Source: Pseudobutyrivibrio sp. OR37 (GTDB lineage Bacteria > Bacillota > Clostridia > Lachnospirales > Lachnospiraceae). From it: a DNA stretch of 64,000 nucleotides. Where the stretch lies: NCBI RefSeq assembly GCF_900113655.1, contig NZ_FOQF01000006.1:1-64000 (forward strand), in the 5' to 3' direction. How positions within the stretch are numbered: the first letter of the stretch is position 1; the number at the start of each line of letters is the position of its first letter. Positions 9,249-19,924 of this stretch are shown one piece after another. Under the pieces are notes generated by a model. The model ran no database searches. It was not told the origin of the DNA and was given only the letters and a program-made list of their open reading frames with translations. The translations under genes were made by a program, and so were the position numbers.

Positions 9249-9277
9249 TTGCTTTAAATGTAACATGAATGTACACT
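9249..9277 (+). promoter_or_regulatory. promoter of the GH32-like/repeat-protein operon
   Basis: TTGCTT at 9249-9254 and TACACT at 9272-9277 are separated by 17 bases. The operator at 9295 begins 18 bases past the last base of the -10 box, the same geometry as at the locus 2 promoter. Confidence 0.55.
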
Positions 9278-9294
9278 ATACGTAACAATTAGTA

Positions 9295-9306
9295 GTGCAA
9301 ATGCAC
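9295..9306. promoter_or_regulatory. LacI operator O2 of fructan locus 1
   Basis: GTGCAAATGCAC, a 12-bp inverted repeat with GTGCA/TGCAC arms, lies between the promoter and the ribosome binding site. It differs by one base from GTGCAAACGCAC at 41283-41294. Confidence 0.7.
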
Positions 9307-9320
9307 CTATAGGAGGGAAT

Positions 9321-10823
9321 ATGAAGAAGGTTGTTTTGATGCTTCTGCTAGCTGCCATGTGCGTAAATGCGGTAGGCTGTGGCGCAGGTTCTAATGTGGA
9401 AGACACAGATGAAGAAAAGTACATAGGAGAGGAGTGGAGTAATTACGTGTTTTACCCAGCTTCAATAGAAGGATTTGTCGGTGACACAATGCCCTTTTAT
9501 GATGATGGAAAATTCAATGTTTTCTATCTGGCTGACCAAAGAAATGGCAAACAGGGATATCATCCTTGGGGCTTAATTCAGACCGAGGATTTTTCCAGTT
9601 TTGATGATAAGGGAGTAGTTATAAATTACGGTGAAACAGTTGAGAGTCAGGATATTGCCCTTGGTACAGGAAGTGTAATCAAGGATAAGGATGGAATCTA
9701 TCATGCTTTTTACACAGGGCACAATGATACCTATTCGCCAAAGGAAGCAGTAATGCATGCCACAAGTAAGGACATGGAAAACTGGGATAAGATTCCAGAT
9801 GACACCTTTACAGGAAGCGGTAATTATTCACAGGACGATTTCAGAGATCCTTACGTAATGTATTCAGAGGAAGATAAATGCTATCTCATGTTTATCACAA
9901 CAAGAGCTAACAACAATGGCGTTATAGCAAAGTATTCTTCTAATGATTTAAGAACTTGGAAGGATGAGGGAATCTTCTTTGAAAACGATATGGGAAACGA
10001 TTCCAACATGGAATGTCCTACAGTACTTAAGTACAAGGACAAATGGTATCTGTCATTTTCAGACCAGTGGCCAAATAGACAGGTTCATTATCGTATATCC
10101 GATAGTTTAAATGGAACCTTTGAAAAGCCAGCTAATGATGTGTTTGACTGTAATGGTTTTTATGCAGGCCGCTTAGAGACAGATGGAGATAATCTTTATG
10201 TAGTTGGTTGGTGCGGAACAAAGAAGAATCACCAGGATGCTGATGAGTATGACTGGGGCGGAAATATGGTCACTCACTTACTTAATCAAAATAGCGATGG
10301 AACACTTAATCCTGTATTAAATCCTAGCATCAAGAGTACCTTGAAAAATGAATGCAAGTTTTCACCAGTGAAGATGACAGAATCAGTTAAGGAAAAGGCT
10401 GGAAACTATTCATTTAGCGGCAATGATTATGAGGTAGTTGGTTTTAAAAATATTATGGGAAGCTACCTACTTGAAACTACAGTTTCGGATTTTGATGAAA
10501 ATGGTATGTTTGGACTTTGCTTTAACACAAATGATGAAAGCGTTGGAAATCTTAACATTGTGTTTAATGCAGCTACAAATAGAATCGAGTTTTACAACAC
10601 CAGCGACATCGTGCAAACAGTAGCACAGTCTAGTTTAGACTATGATATAAAAAATGCAGGGGAGCTTAATATAAAGGCTGTTATTGCCGATGGCGTGTGT
10701 GTTTGCTATGTAAATGATGAGGTGGCATTTACATCGAGAATGTATCTTTCACAGGGAGGCCAATGGGGATTGTTTAGCATTAAATCCCCAGTGGCCTTCA
10801 AGGATACAAAGCTTTATAAGTAG
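9321..10823 (+). CDS. secreted GH32-like lipoprotein (extracellular fructan hydrolase candidate)
   Basis: 500 residues with a lipoprotein signal ending VNAVGC, so it is tethered outside the membrane. The five-bladed propeller (about 40-340) carries the three GH32 acidic positions in divergent form: nucleophile Asp55 in FVGDTMPFYDDG (for the usual NDPNG), transition-state Asp176 in FRDPYV and acid/base Glu231 in MECPTV. A beta-sandwich domain (about 365-500) follows. It is probably an exo- or endo-acting fructan hydrolase. SD is AGGAGGG. It is followed at 19 bases by the repeat protein, forming a two-gene operon under the neighbouring LacI regulator. The altered nucleophile loop leaves the exact specificity open. 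Confidence 0.8.
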   Translation: MKKVVLMLLLAAMCVNAVGCGAGSNVEDTDEEKYIGEEWSNYVFYPASIEGFVGDTMPFYDDGKFNVFYLADQRNGKQGYHPWGLIQTEDFSSFDDKGVVINYGETVESQDIALGTGSVIKDKDGIYHAFYTGHNDTYSPKEAVMHATSKDMENWDKIPDDTFTGSGNYSQDDFRDPYVMYSEEDKCYLMFITTRANNNGVIAKYSSNDLRTWKDEGIFFENDMGNDSNMECPTVLKYKDKWYLSFSDQWPNRQVHYRISDSLNGTFEKPANDVFDCNGFYAGRLETDGDNLYVVGWCGTKKNHQDADEYDWGGNMVTHLLNQNSDGTLNPVLNPSIKSTLKNECKFSPVKMTESVKEKAGNYSFSGNDYEVVGFKNIMGSYLLETTVSDFDENGMFGLCFNTNDESVGNLNIVFNAATNRIEFYNTSDIVQTVAQSSLDYDIKNAGELNIKAVIADGVCVCYVNDEVAFTSRMYLSQGGQWGLFSIKSPVAFKDTKLYK

Positions 10824-10842
10824 GTAGTATAGGAGGGAGAAT

Positions 10843-13800
10843 ATGTTTAAGAAATTGTTGGGTGCTAGTCTTAAGGCCAAGCTACTTGCCACAGGTGGTG
10901 TGGTAGTAGTTGCAGCAGCAGGCCTTGCGGGCGCTATGGCACTGGGGTCAGGCGATGGCGAAATTACTATCAAGGATGAAATCGTTGCCTTGGCAGGCGG
11001 CTGGCCACAGTCTTTTATGGCAGATGATTATGTGGAGCCAGAATTTGTAGACGACAAAAACCGTACAAACAATGCCTTCAATGTGGCTGACTTTGGAGAG
11101 CAGGGAAACAACGGTTGGTTCTATAGATACGGTACAGCAACAAATCCTGCAGCATCAAAAAGAATGGAAAATTTTGATGGGGAAAAGTATTTCCAGCTTG
11201 GTAAGACAGGTATGGAAATCAAATCAAACTTTATCCACACTGCAGAAGGCACAGCACCAATCCTTGAATGGCGCGCTGCTAAAAAGGGTGATATAAATGT
11301 CAGCCTTACTTATGTAAAGAATGTAAATATGGATAAAAATCCATCTTATCCAGATGGTGTCACATTATATGTGTACAAGGGCGATGAGGCCATCGGTAGA
11401 TATGAGGTAGATGTTAAAACTGATGGTGAAACTGTTGTTGAAAAGGAGCTTAGCAACCTATCAGTAGACGAGCTTGAAAGCCTTTACTTCATCGTTGATC
11501 CTAACATGAACAATGCCTACGATGGTGGTTCATTATATGTAGCCATAAATGATGTAGATGCCAAGGGACCATCAGCCATCAATGATGTGGCAAGAAAAGA
11601 TAACAATGCAAATTCCATTGAGGACTTTGGCGCCCAGGGACAGAACGGCTGGACCTATCGCTTCGGAAAAACAGGCAAGGATTCAAAGCTTGTTTCCACA
11701 GACAACAATGGAGAGTTTATGAATGTAACATCTCCAAACCTTGTCCTTAGCCACTATTTCATTCATCCTGCTATCAACGACAATGCGATTTTGGCTTGGA
11801 AGCCTGCTGTTGATGGGGCTGTAGAGGTAAGAGGAAAGTACAAGAAGTTCGAGCAGAACGATGGAAATCCTGACTGGCCAGATGGCGTTATCGTATCTGT
11901 TTACAAGAACGATGAAAAGCTGTTTAGCAAAAAGGTCGCTGCACCAAGAAAAGGTGAAAATGAAATTTCCTTCAGAGAGAAGCACCTTGATGTTTTAACA
12001 ACTGATGAGCTTTACTTTGTGGTAGATGCAGGTGGCAATTCATCTTATGATGGTGGTTGCTTCGATATCGACATTGTAGATAGAACAGGGGCCAAGACTG
12101 AGGCTGATGTGGCTATCGATGAGACAGAAACCAGACAAAACTTCGCTGATACAAAATACGATTTTGGTGAGCAGGGTAAAAACGGCTGGTTCTATCAGGA
12201 TGGATTTGCAAGCGAAGCTACAAATTCTTACAACATAATGAATTTTGAAAAAGAAGAAGAAAGATATTTTGATTCCAGCTATTTGGAAATCAAAAGAGAT
12301 TTCGTAAATCCAGGTAAGGGCAAATCTGCAGTTATTAAATGGAAGGTTGCTCAGGACGGCAAGGTAAAGGTTGACGCCGCTTATACCAAGTTTAAAAACG
12401 AGGATAAGAATCCAAGCTGGCCAGATGGAACAATCGTTACAATCTTCCATAACGATAAACCCCTTGTAACTGAAGATTTTGCCCCAGACAGATTAAGAGA
12501 AATCACAAAGCGCCTTGATGTAGCATCAGTAGATGTTAAGAAGGGCGATTTCATCACAATGGTTGTAGATCCAAAATCTAACAATGCTTATGATGCTGGA
12601 AATTATGAATTTTCAATTAAGGGAATCACTCCTATGGTTGGAAAGACCGAAAAGGATGTAACCTATTTCGGTGGTCAGCGTACAAACAATGCTTCCACCC
12701 AGGAAGATTTCGGCAACCAGGGTGCTAATGGATACTGCTATCAGTCGGGCTATTACCTGAATCCTAACTATGCAGTAAATCTTGAAACTTATAAGAAGAA
12801 TGATAAGTACACAACTATCGATGGCGTAGAAATCAAGCGTGACTACATCATGCCAGGAAACAAGGGTCGCTCAGCCATAGTTAAATGGGTGGCAAATGAG
12901 GAAGGCTCTGTAGATGTGCTTGCAGATTACACTAAGCACAAGAACGAGGACAAAAATCCAGATTGGCCAGATGGTGTAGATGTTTACATCTTCAAGAATG
13001 ACAAGCAGATTAAAAAGGAAAGCTTTGCACCAGTTGTAGGCCGCGAAGTTACAAAGGATTTATCAGTAAACGGCCTTATGGTCAAGCCAGGAGATTGCAT
13101 TTCTCTATTGGTTGATGGCAAAGACAATACAGCCTATGATGGTGGAAACTTTAAGTTTGTAGTTGAGGATGCCGAGCTTAAGACTGTTCCTATGGTAAAT
13201 AAGAGCGGTAAAAATATTGCAAACCTTGCTCTGGATTTTGGTGCACAGGGAAGCAACGGCTGGTACTACTGCGAAGGCCGTGGCATTGAAAAGTTTGAGA
13301 TTCTTCAGAAGAAGACCGAGGACGGTTCGGGCTACATTTCAAGAAAGCAAAAGAACCTTGAGATTAAGAAGGATTTTGTACAGCCTAGACTTAATGCAAA
13401 TGCCATGTATAAATGGGTAGTTGCAGCAAATGGTCAGATTGATATAACTGGAGATTACACCAAATTTGGTAATGAAGATCCAAATATGGATTGGCCAGAT
13501 GGTACTAGAATCGGCGTTTACATCAATCGCCACAATATCATTGATGAAACAGTAACCTGCCCAAGAGGCTCAGATAAGGGCAATAAAAAGCCTATAAATA
13601 TTAAAAAGCTAAATGTACATGCTGGAGATGTTATCACCTTCGAAGTAACCTGCAACAAAAACAATGCATGGGACGGTGGACGCTTCAACATCGACATCGC
13701 AGATTCAAACGAGATAAAGGTTGTTGTAGGTGATGAAGAGCGCACAAACAATACAGTTCTTGGAGCACTTACATCAATGGCACAGGGCACCGATGGCTGG

Positions 13801-15411
13801 TGGTTCCTTGAAGGCAAAACACCTGCCGATGCCAAGGTACTTACATATCTTAACGCTGATGGCACAGCCTATATGTCTACTAAAAACGAAGGCCTTGAAA
13901 TGAAGAAGGACTACGTTCATCCAGGCAAGGATAAGCCTGCTATGTATCAGTGGGTTGCCTATGAGGATGGAAAAATCGATATAATTGCTGATTATGTTAA
14001 GTTTGGTCAGAACGATTCAAATCCAAATTATCCTGATGGCGTAAAGGTTAGCGTTTATAAGAATAATGACATTTTGTTAGAGCAGGATGTAGAGGCATTT
14101 AGAGGCGATGGCAATGACAACAAGCTTGAAATCATGCTTACAAAGCTTGATGTTGTAAGAGGAGACAAGATTTCATTTGTAATCGATGCTAAATCAAATA
14201 ATGCATGGGATGCAGGAAGACTTTCAGCTAGCATTTATGCAGCAAAGGAAAAGACACCAGAGGAAGAAGCTAGAGAGAATAATACAAATCTATTTAATGC
14301 ATTCGGCGAGCAGGGTTCTGACGGCTGGTACTACGGCATGTGCGACTGGGACGGCAAGAACTTTGAAAGACTTACTTATGATGCTGAAATGGGCAGATAC
14401 TTTAATAATGGCAAGCCAGAGCTTAAGGCTGATTTTGTAGAGCCAGGTAACGGACGCAACGCTGCATACCAGTGGGTTGTTGCAAAGACTGGCAGAATCA
14501 ACATCAAGGGAAGCTACACTAAGTTTGCAAACAGTGCAGATCCAGAAGCTAACGGCGTATGTATGAGAATATTCATCAACGGTGAAGAAAAGAAGTGGAT
14601 TGGTGGAGATATCCAGGGCAATTTTGCAGCAGATGTTGTAAAGGCAATTGATGAGGCATACCTTGTTCACGAAGGTGATGTGGTAATGTTTGCTATCGAT
14701 TCAGATGGCAATGACAGCTACGATGGCGGAAAGCTTGATATTACAATCAAGGATGCTGACGAAGTAGAGCCAGAGGAGCCTGTAGTAGATGACAACAGAA
14801 CCAACAAGACAACATTGGCAGAAGGCTTTGGCGCTCAGGGTGAAAACGGCTGGTTCTATGGTACATGTGATTGGGATGGCAAGAATTTTGAAAAGCTTCC
14901 ATACGATGCCGAGAACAATAGATACTTTAATGGCGGTAAGCCAGAGCTTAAGGCTGATTGTCTAGAGCCAGGTAACGGCAGAAATGCAGCTTACAAATGG
15001 ATAGTAGCTCAGGATGGAAGAATTCATGTTCAAGGAAGCTACACAAAGTTTGCTAACAGTGCAGACCCAAATGCAAACGGAACCTGCATGAGAATCTTCG
15101 TAAACGGAGTTGAAAAGAAGTGGCTTGGCGGTGTTACACAGGGCAACTTCTCAGATGATAGAACAGTTACATTCGACGAGCACTATGAAGTAAAGAAGAA
15201 CGACGAAATCACCTTCGCCATCGACCCAGATGGAAACGACGCCTGGGATGGTGGTAGATTAGAGGTTAACATCTCTGATGAGTCTGAGGATGAAGATGAT
15301 GACGATGCTTCTGATGATAGCGATTCTGAGGACGACAAGTCAGAGAATTCTGAGGCTGAGGAAGAATCTGAATCAGAGGAAGTAACAGATAATAAAGAAA
15401 CTGAAAACTAA
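10843..15411 (+). CDS. giant surface protein with eight tandem beta-sandwich modules
   Basis: 1,522 residues. A membrane-inserting N-terminus (hydrophobic 14-35) is followed by eight modules whose DFGxQGxNGWxY signature starts near residues 83, 264, 440, 622, 798, 978, 1153 and 1328. Spacing is 175-182 residues. Each module has the order (D)FGEQGxNGW, IKxDFVxPG, KWxVAxxGxIxV, xYxKFxN, PDGVxVxIY, GDxIxFVVDxxxNNAYDGG, which is the pattern of a jelly-roll carbohydrate-binding-like domain seen in many secreted polysaccharide-degrading proteins. Modules 7 and 8 are almost identical to each other. The tail is about 45 residues of Asp/Glu/Ser. No sortase signal. Cotranscribed with the GH32-like lipoprotein, so it probably holds its substrate at the cell surface. 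Confidence 0.8.
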   Translation: MFKKLLGASLKAKLLATGGVVVVAAAGLAGAMALGSGDGEITIKDEIVALAGGWPQSFMADDYVEPEFVDDKNRTNNAFNVADFGEQGNNGWFYRYGTATNPAASKRMENFDGEKYFQLGKTGMEIKSNFIHTAEGTAPILEWRAAKKGDINVSLTYVKNVNMDKNPSYPDGVTLYVYKGDEAIGRYEVDVKTDGETVVEKELSNLSVDELESLYFIVDPNMNNAYDGGSLYVAINDVDAKGPSAINDVARKDNNANSIEDFGAQGQNGWTYRFGKTGKDSKLVSTDNNGEFMNVTSPNLVLSHYFIHPAINDNAILAWKPAVDGAVEVRGKYKKFEQNDGNPDWPDGVIVSVYKNDEKLFSKKVAAPRKGENEISFREKHLDVLTTDELYFVVDAGGNSSYDGGCFDIDIVDRTGAKTEADVAIDETETRQNFADTKYDFGEQGKNGWFYQDGFASEATNSYNIMNFEKEEERYFDSSYLEIKRDFVNPGKGKSAVIKWKVAQDGKVKVDAAYTKFKNEDKNPSWPDGTIVTIFHNDKPLVTEDFAPDRLREITKRLDVASVDVKKGDFITMVVDPKSNNAYDAGNYEFSIKGITPMVGKTEKDVTYFGGQRTNNASTQEDFGNQGANGYCYQSGYYLNPNYAVNLETYKKNDKYTTIDGVEIKRDYIMPGNKGRSAIVKWVANEEGSVDVLADYTKHKNEDKNPDWPDGVDVYIFKNDKQIKKESFAPVVGREVTKDLSVNGLMVKPGDCISLLVDGKDNTAYDGGNFKFVVEDAELKTVPMVNKSGKNIANLALDFGAQGSNGWYYCEGRGIEKFEILQKKTEDGSGYISRKQKNLEIKKDFVQPRLNANAMYKWVVAANGQIDITGDYTKFGNEDPNMDWPDGTRIGVYINRHNIIDETVTCPRGSDKGNKKPINIKKLNVHAGDVITFEVTCNKNNAWDGGRFNIDIADSNEIKVVVGDEERTNNTVLGALTSMAQGTDGWWFLEGKTPADAKVLTYLNADGTAYMSTKNEGLEMKKDYVHPGKDKPAMYQWVAYEDGKIDIIADYVKFGQNDSNPNYPDGVKVSVYKNNDILLEQDVEAFRGDGNDNKLEIMLTKLDVVRGDKISFVIDAKSNNAWDAGRLSASIYAAKEKTPEEEARENNTNLFNAFGEQGSDGWYYGMCDWDGKNFERLTYDAEMGRYFNNGKPELKADFVEPGNGRNAAYQWVVAKTGRINIKGSYTKFANSADPEANGVCMRIFINGEEKKWIGGDIQGNFAADVVKAIDEAYLVHEGDVVMFAIDSDGNDSYDGGKLDITIKDADEVEPEEPVVDDNRTNKTTLAEGFGAQGENGWFYGTCDWDGKNFEKLPYDAENNRYFNGGKPELKADCLEPGNGRNAAYKWIVAQDGRIHVQGSYTKFANSADPNANGTCMRIFVNGVEKKWLGGVTQGNFSDDRTVTFDEHYEVKKNDEITFAIDPDGNDAWDGGRLEVNISDESEDEDDDDASDDSDSEDDKSENSEAEEESESEEVTDNKETEN

Positions 15412-15413
15412 AA

Positions 15414-15535
15414 AAGCCTTCCCCCTTTTTAAGGGGGAAGGTGGCTGCGCAGCAGACGGATGAGGGTTTTATAAAGGTGACCCTCATCAGTCACCTGCGG
15501 TGACAGCTTCTCCCTTAAAAGGGAGAAGCCTTTTT
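15414..15535. repeat. palindromic intergenic repeat, full-length copy
   Basis: Two imperfect inverted halves of about 55 bases, each with a C/G-rich hairpin (CTTCCCCC..GGGGGAAG or CTTCTCCC..GGGAGAAG), a second small hairpin around TGCGCAGCA or CACCTGCGGTG, and GATGAGGG/CCCTCATC. Its first hairpin doubles as the terminator of the repeat-protein operon. Half copies occur at 48854 and 51534. The layout fits a small non-autonomous mobile element. Confidence 0.75.
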
Positions 15536-15744
15536 ATTTATACTCTGGTGTAATAGTCTTAATAGTACCATCAGCATTGTACTCAAGCTCGCAGTACTTA
15601 ACATTACGACGGTGGTTGATGCCACCTGAAATCTCGCAATCATGATAGAACAAATATGTCTTACCGTGATATTCCACGATAGAGTGGTGTGTTGTCCAAC
15701 CAAGTACTGGCTCAAGGATGCGTCCCTGATATGTGAATGGTCCG
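15534..15744 (-). pseudogene. C-terminal fragment of a GH43 gene (second copy of 24659-24869)
   Basis: The minus strand encodes the last 69 residues of a GH43 protein with an intact stop. It matches 24659-24869 over 211 bases with five mismatches and no gap, then identity ends abruptly at 15744/24869. The upstream 250-odd codons are absent. It marks the left edge of the accessory block. Confidence 0.9.
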
Positions 15745-18700
15745 ATAAATACTATTCAGATTATTCAGATGCATCTGGTTCACATTCATCAAGAGGCCAG
15801 AATTTAAGTTATAACACTATTTTTGATGGTTTCTTCGGAAATACAGTTGCAGCCAATAAGGAATTTTTACCTGAATTACTTGGATATCCAGGATATGAGG
15901 CTGCTGATACAGAAAAAACAAATGGCCTTATGAAGACTATTGTTACAACATATTTAAGCAATCCTCAAAAATATAAAGGATTTGCAAAAGGTATCATTCA
16001 ACTTACAGCAGACGGAACATATATTGGAACTACAATTGATGACCCTAATAATATGTTCAACAATGATTCTGTAAAGTACAATGGATATTCGTACGACAAG
16101 TACATCTTAGCATGTCTTGCAAGCTTCTATAAAGAAGTAGATGAATATGGTGAGCCTTACTTAAATGAAGCGCAAAATAAATGGGTAGAATCATATACAC
16201 ATTGGCTATATACCGATTATGCTGATAGAAGTTCTAGCTCAATAGCTGCTAAATATCCTAAGGTATATGACTTAATTGCCAGAAGCTCTTATGCCTCTAA
16301 TAATGAAAGAGGTCTTGGAAATCGCTTCTTTGAATATGTTGTAAACTCAGGTTTTGGCGGTGGTAAGTGGCTTAATCAAAACAATAACATTAATATTGTT
16401 GGTCTTGATGGCTGGGATAACCTTGTAACACTTATTGAATACGCAGGTGGCTGGTGTGGACAGCATGAACGTGAATCTGATTGTACCTACAGAGCTGAAT
16501 GCGGTAGCGAGTTTAATAAGGGCACAGATCCTATTGTCTATGCTTTAATGAAAAATGGCACAGCTGATGCTTATTTAAAATATGCATCAAAGACAAATAA
16601 GGTTTATTGCAATAGAAAAGATAGAGATAACCCAGATTATCTTACACGCTTTAAGAATAAACACATGGGCGTAGGTGCTGAGCCAGGTTTACTTGGATCA
16701 AGAATTATGGTTGCAAATAAACCATATAGTAACACTAAAGAAGAACATAAAGATGGCACGGCCAGTACAACTTATTCTGCTTCTATAAAGGGTACAACTA
16801 GCTTATATGCACATCCAAATACAAATGAAATATTCTTTAAAAATGGTTGGACAAACAGCTATTTAGGCGGATACAAAACTGGCGAATACGTTAAAGGAAC
16901 TGACAATAAGTCAATCTATAAATGTATTTCGGCAATTCCTGAAGCCACAAAATGGTCTGATAAGGAAATGTCTGTAAATGGATATGGTTATATCGCTAGA
17001 CCTATTGCAGACGATAAGGGCAACTTAATCAGATATGAGATATATAGAAATAATAGCTATTATCCATATAGTTTTGACACATGGGATAAAAATAAGCAAT
17101 ACAAGAATGGCGATATAACAAAACATGCTGTTGGAGAAGTAGCCCACTTGTTTAAGAACGTATACACCTCTAGCATAAATCCTATCACATGGGATAAAAA
17201 GTCTATTGATATCAGTAATGGACGATATATTGTAGTAGGAACAGGAAAAGATCGTAAATATTATAAATATATTGGTACAAAGAGATTATATTTTGTCTCA
17301 TGGGAAAAGGATCATACTTATTATAAAGGTGACTTAGTAAAAGATGGCAATGCAACTTATACTGCATTAGTTAGTAATCCAGATAAAACTAAAAAGCCAT
17401 CTGCAAATAAGACTGAGTGGGAAAAGTCTACATCATACACTTACAAAGAGCCAGCAAACGATAAGAATAATTGGTTAGCAGTTAGTTGCTTTAATACTTC
17501 TAAGGATTATACAAATGATCTTTGGGAGGACATGGGCAAATTTGCAGATCTTAAGCCTAATAAAAATACAGATCAATGGTCTTATTGTTATGATTTAGTA
17601 AACCCATCAAAGGATACAACTCATTGGACAAGCGTAGATGTTGATAACTCTCTTGGAAATATGTTTGCAGATAATGCAAAATACATTCTATTCCCAAAAA
17701 CAGTTGCATTTACTGCTCATGATGCTGATAATGGCGGCGTTCAGGGAGCTCCAGAAAATAGTACTAAAAACTTAACCACAATGAAGATTGAAACAGATGA
17801 ACGTACTATCCCTCAAAAAGAACTTACATTTTCACCTGGATATTTCGGTTTTAAACCTAAGATGGATTCATCAGGTCGAGTAGTCATTAAGGACGGTAAG
17901 ATAGTATCTTCTGGAGACTATGATTACGAAACATTTTTTATTAAAGGAAACAATCCAAAATATTCATTTGTCGGTACTGATGGAAATACTTATACAGGAA
18001 CATATAGCGGAACTGATACACAGTGGGATACAAAAGTATCTGCTAAGCAAATTGGTACAGCTCTTTATTTAGGTGATCTTGAGATGCTTTCGAATGAAAG
18101 AAAAACTGCTAAACTAGTAATTCACCTTTCTTCGACACAATATCAATACTACAATGGTCTTGGTTACGGTGGTGGCAGTACTTCTGCAACAATCGACTTC
18201 CCTAACTGGTGCTACACAATCAGAGCTCCTAAAGACTGTGCGATTAAAAACCATAAATATACATCAAAGGTTGTATGGGAAAGTGAAGTAAGAAAGGGTG
18301 TAACACATTACCCTAGAGCTCATTTTGAGCATGTCTGTGAGAAATGCTTACATACACTTGAGCCAGAGAAGGCTGATGTAATTCCTGAGTTATCAGCAGA
18401 TGGTACACAGATTACATATAACTGTACAGATCCTTTGACTAAACAAAAATTTAGAAGAGTGGTTTATTTAAGTGGACAATCCGGTAACTCCTTTAAATTA
18501 AACGGTAACACTAAAATTACAGGTACTCCAAAAGCTCATCCATGTAAGAATGAGTCAACAGGAACTAACACAGTTCATGCTGCAGGTTCAAAATCACAGG
18601 CTAAATGGGGTGGTATATATAAGGAAGCTAGTACATCTGTAAGCTTTACAATTCCAGCTGGATATATTCAAGCAGGTGCGCAGTCCATAACACTTAAGTA

Positions 18701-18962
18701 TGCTTATAGTGAAAACCTTGAAGACTTAAATATCCTACTTAAGGATAGAAAAGGTAATACAATAGCCACAAATAAAAATCATGGCACTATTTCATCAAAA
18801 ATTGATTTGTCAAAAGGATACATCGATGACTCAAAGCTAAATGGTGCATATTTAACAATAGACGCTAGAGTTTCTACAAAAACCTATGCAGCTACTGATG
18901 ATTCAGAGCCAGCTAATGCTTACACATTTATTAGATTTGATACTTTAGAGGTCAGATACTAA
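15745..18962 (+). pseudogene. 5'-truncated large surface or tail-like protein gene
   Basis: An open frame of 1,072 codons whose true N-terminus is missing: upstream of 15745 the frame only reads antisense through the GH43 fragment, and no start with a ribosome binding site is seen. The content suggests a secreted or surface protein. It has at least two stretches like the CBM5/12 carbohydrate-binding fold (WDKNKQYKNGDI, WEKDHTYYKGDLVKDG) and a related one near GEYVKGTDNKSIYKC. A Cys-rich segment follows (HFEHVCEKCLH, YNCTD, HPCKNE), and the C-terminus is beta-rich. No catalytic motif recognised. Downstream start codons could still give an internal product, but I expect it to be dead. Confidence 0.6.
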
Positions 18963-18985
18963 TAGTAACTTAATAAAATAAATAC

Positions 18986-19027
18986 AAAACCACTTGCTAC
19001 TTGAATTTGAAGGCAGGTGGTTTTTGT
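18986..19027 (+). terminator. terminator of the truncated surface gene
   Basis: AAAACCACTTGC (18986-18997) pairs with GCAGGTGGTTTT (19013-19024), followed by TGTGTTT. Good stem, short T-run. Confidence 0.75.
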
Positions 19028-19068
19028 GTTTAGTTTGAAAAATAATGATTAGTAAAAGGAAGCACAAT

Positions 19069-19485
19069 ATGAAAAATAATAATAAAGAAACAGTAAAAAC
19101 AACATTTAATTGTCCTATCGACTTAAGAGACCGACTTGAGACATTAATAAATGATAACATTGGACAATATACACCGGATGAAATAATGGAAATTCTATTA
19201 ACAAAAGCACTAGTTTTGGTAGAATGTGATAATATATCATTTGATTCGGCCATTAAGGCAAATAATAAATATGAAGAAATACATTATGTTCTTCTCGACA
19301 TACGTGGCCCCCAAAATAGTTTTTCAGTTGAACAGCTATTCGATGATAAGCTTATACATAATAAATACGATATTTGCGGTATTTTAGCTAAAACGGAATA
19401 TGATGCTACAGGTAATAAAGCACAGCTAAACAAATCAGATAAAGAAGCAATTAAAGAAATAATTAATCAGTTGAATAAATGCTAA
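19069..19485 (+). CDS. small protein of unknown function
   Basis: About 138 residues from the ATG at 19069, chosen because AAGGAAG lies 6 bases before it (an upstream ATG at 19045 has no site). Residues 10-45 (TFNCPIDLRDRLETLI, then TPDEIMEILLTKALVLVE) look helical and resemble a ribbon-helix-helix-like antitoxin N-terminus, but this is weak. The rest is charged. First of four unknown genes in the same direction inside the accessory block. Confidence 0.55.
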   Translation: MKNNNKETVKTTFNCPIDLRDRLETLINDNIGQYTPDEIMEILLTKALVLVECDNISFDSAIKANNKYEEIHYVLLDIRGPQNSFSVEQLFDDKLIHNKYDICGILAKTEYDATGNKAQLNKSDKEAIKEIINQLNKC

Positions 19486-19543
19486 ATTCAGCAGATATAG
19501 TGTATCACATTAACGCTAACACAGTGAATTATGGAGGTAAATT

Positions 19544-19747
19544 ATGAATAAAGTATATATTACAAACATTACATCAGATGTTTTAAACACTGATGGTAGA
19601 ACTGAAATTTCAAATTTGAAACTTCACAAGCTTATTTGTGACCGTCAAATAGAAAACGGAGCATTAGAGCGACAGGTTGTTTCTATTTTAGATTTTAAAG
19701 AATATCAATCTGTATTATCTAATGGTTATTATATTGTGAACGACTAA
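19544..19747 (+). CDS. small protein of unknown function
   Basis: 67 residues, MNKVYITNITSDVLNT to YYIVND, with a strong TGGAGG site before the ATG. No recognisable motif, signal peptide or membrane segment. Likely translated, given the ribosome binding site and its place in a same-strand run of small genes. Confidence 0.5.
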   Translation: MNKVYITNITSDVLNTDGRTEISNLKLHKLICDRQIENGALERQVVSILDFKEYQSVLSNGYYIVND

Positions 19748-19924
19748 GCTCTCGAAGAATGTAATGACATTGCTATAGTTGCATCATCTAACTCATTTTC
19801 TTGACGATAACAAAAGCTAATTGTTTTATCACTTCCAAGCTGCGAAGAATTAAAAATGTATGTTATCTAAAAATTATTTAACATCCTTAATCAACCAAGA
19901 ATACAAAAACAAAGGAGATTCGAT

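Noticed and set aside
13518-14670. Minus-strand frames opposite the repeat protein (115 and 126 codons)
   Set aside because: They repeat with the module period, as expected for shadows of repeated coding sequence.
15642-15744. Start of the 1,106-codon surface-protein frame
   Set aside because: These 34 codons are only the antisense of the GH43 fragment, so they are not the true N-terminus.
19748-19872. Stop-free minus-strand stretch of about 40 codons (SSQLGSDKTISFCYRQ)
   Set aside because: It reads like protein but has no start or ribosome binding site and is bounded by stops. At most a tiny gene remnant.
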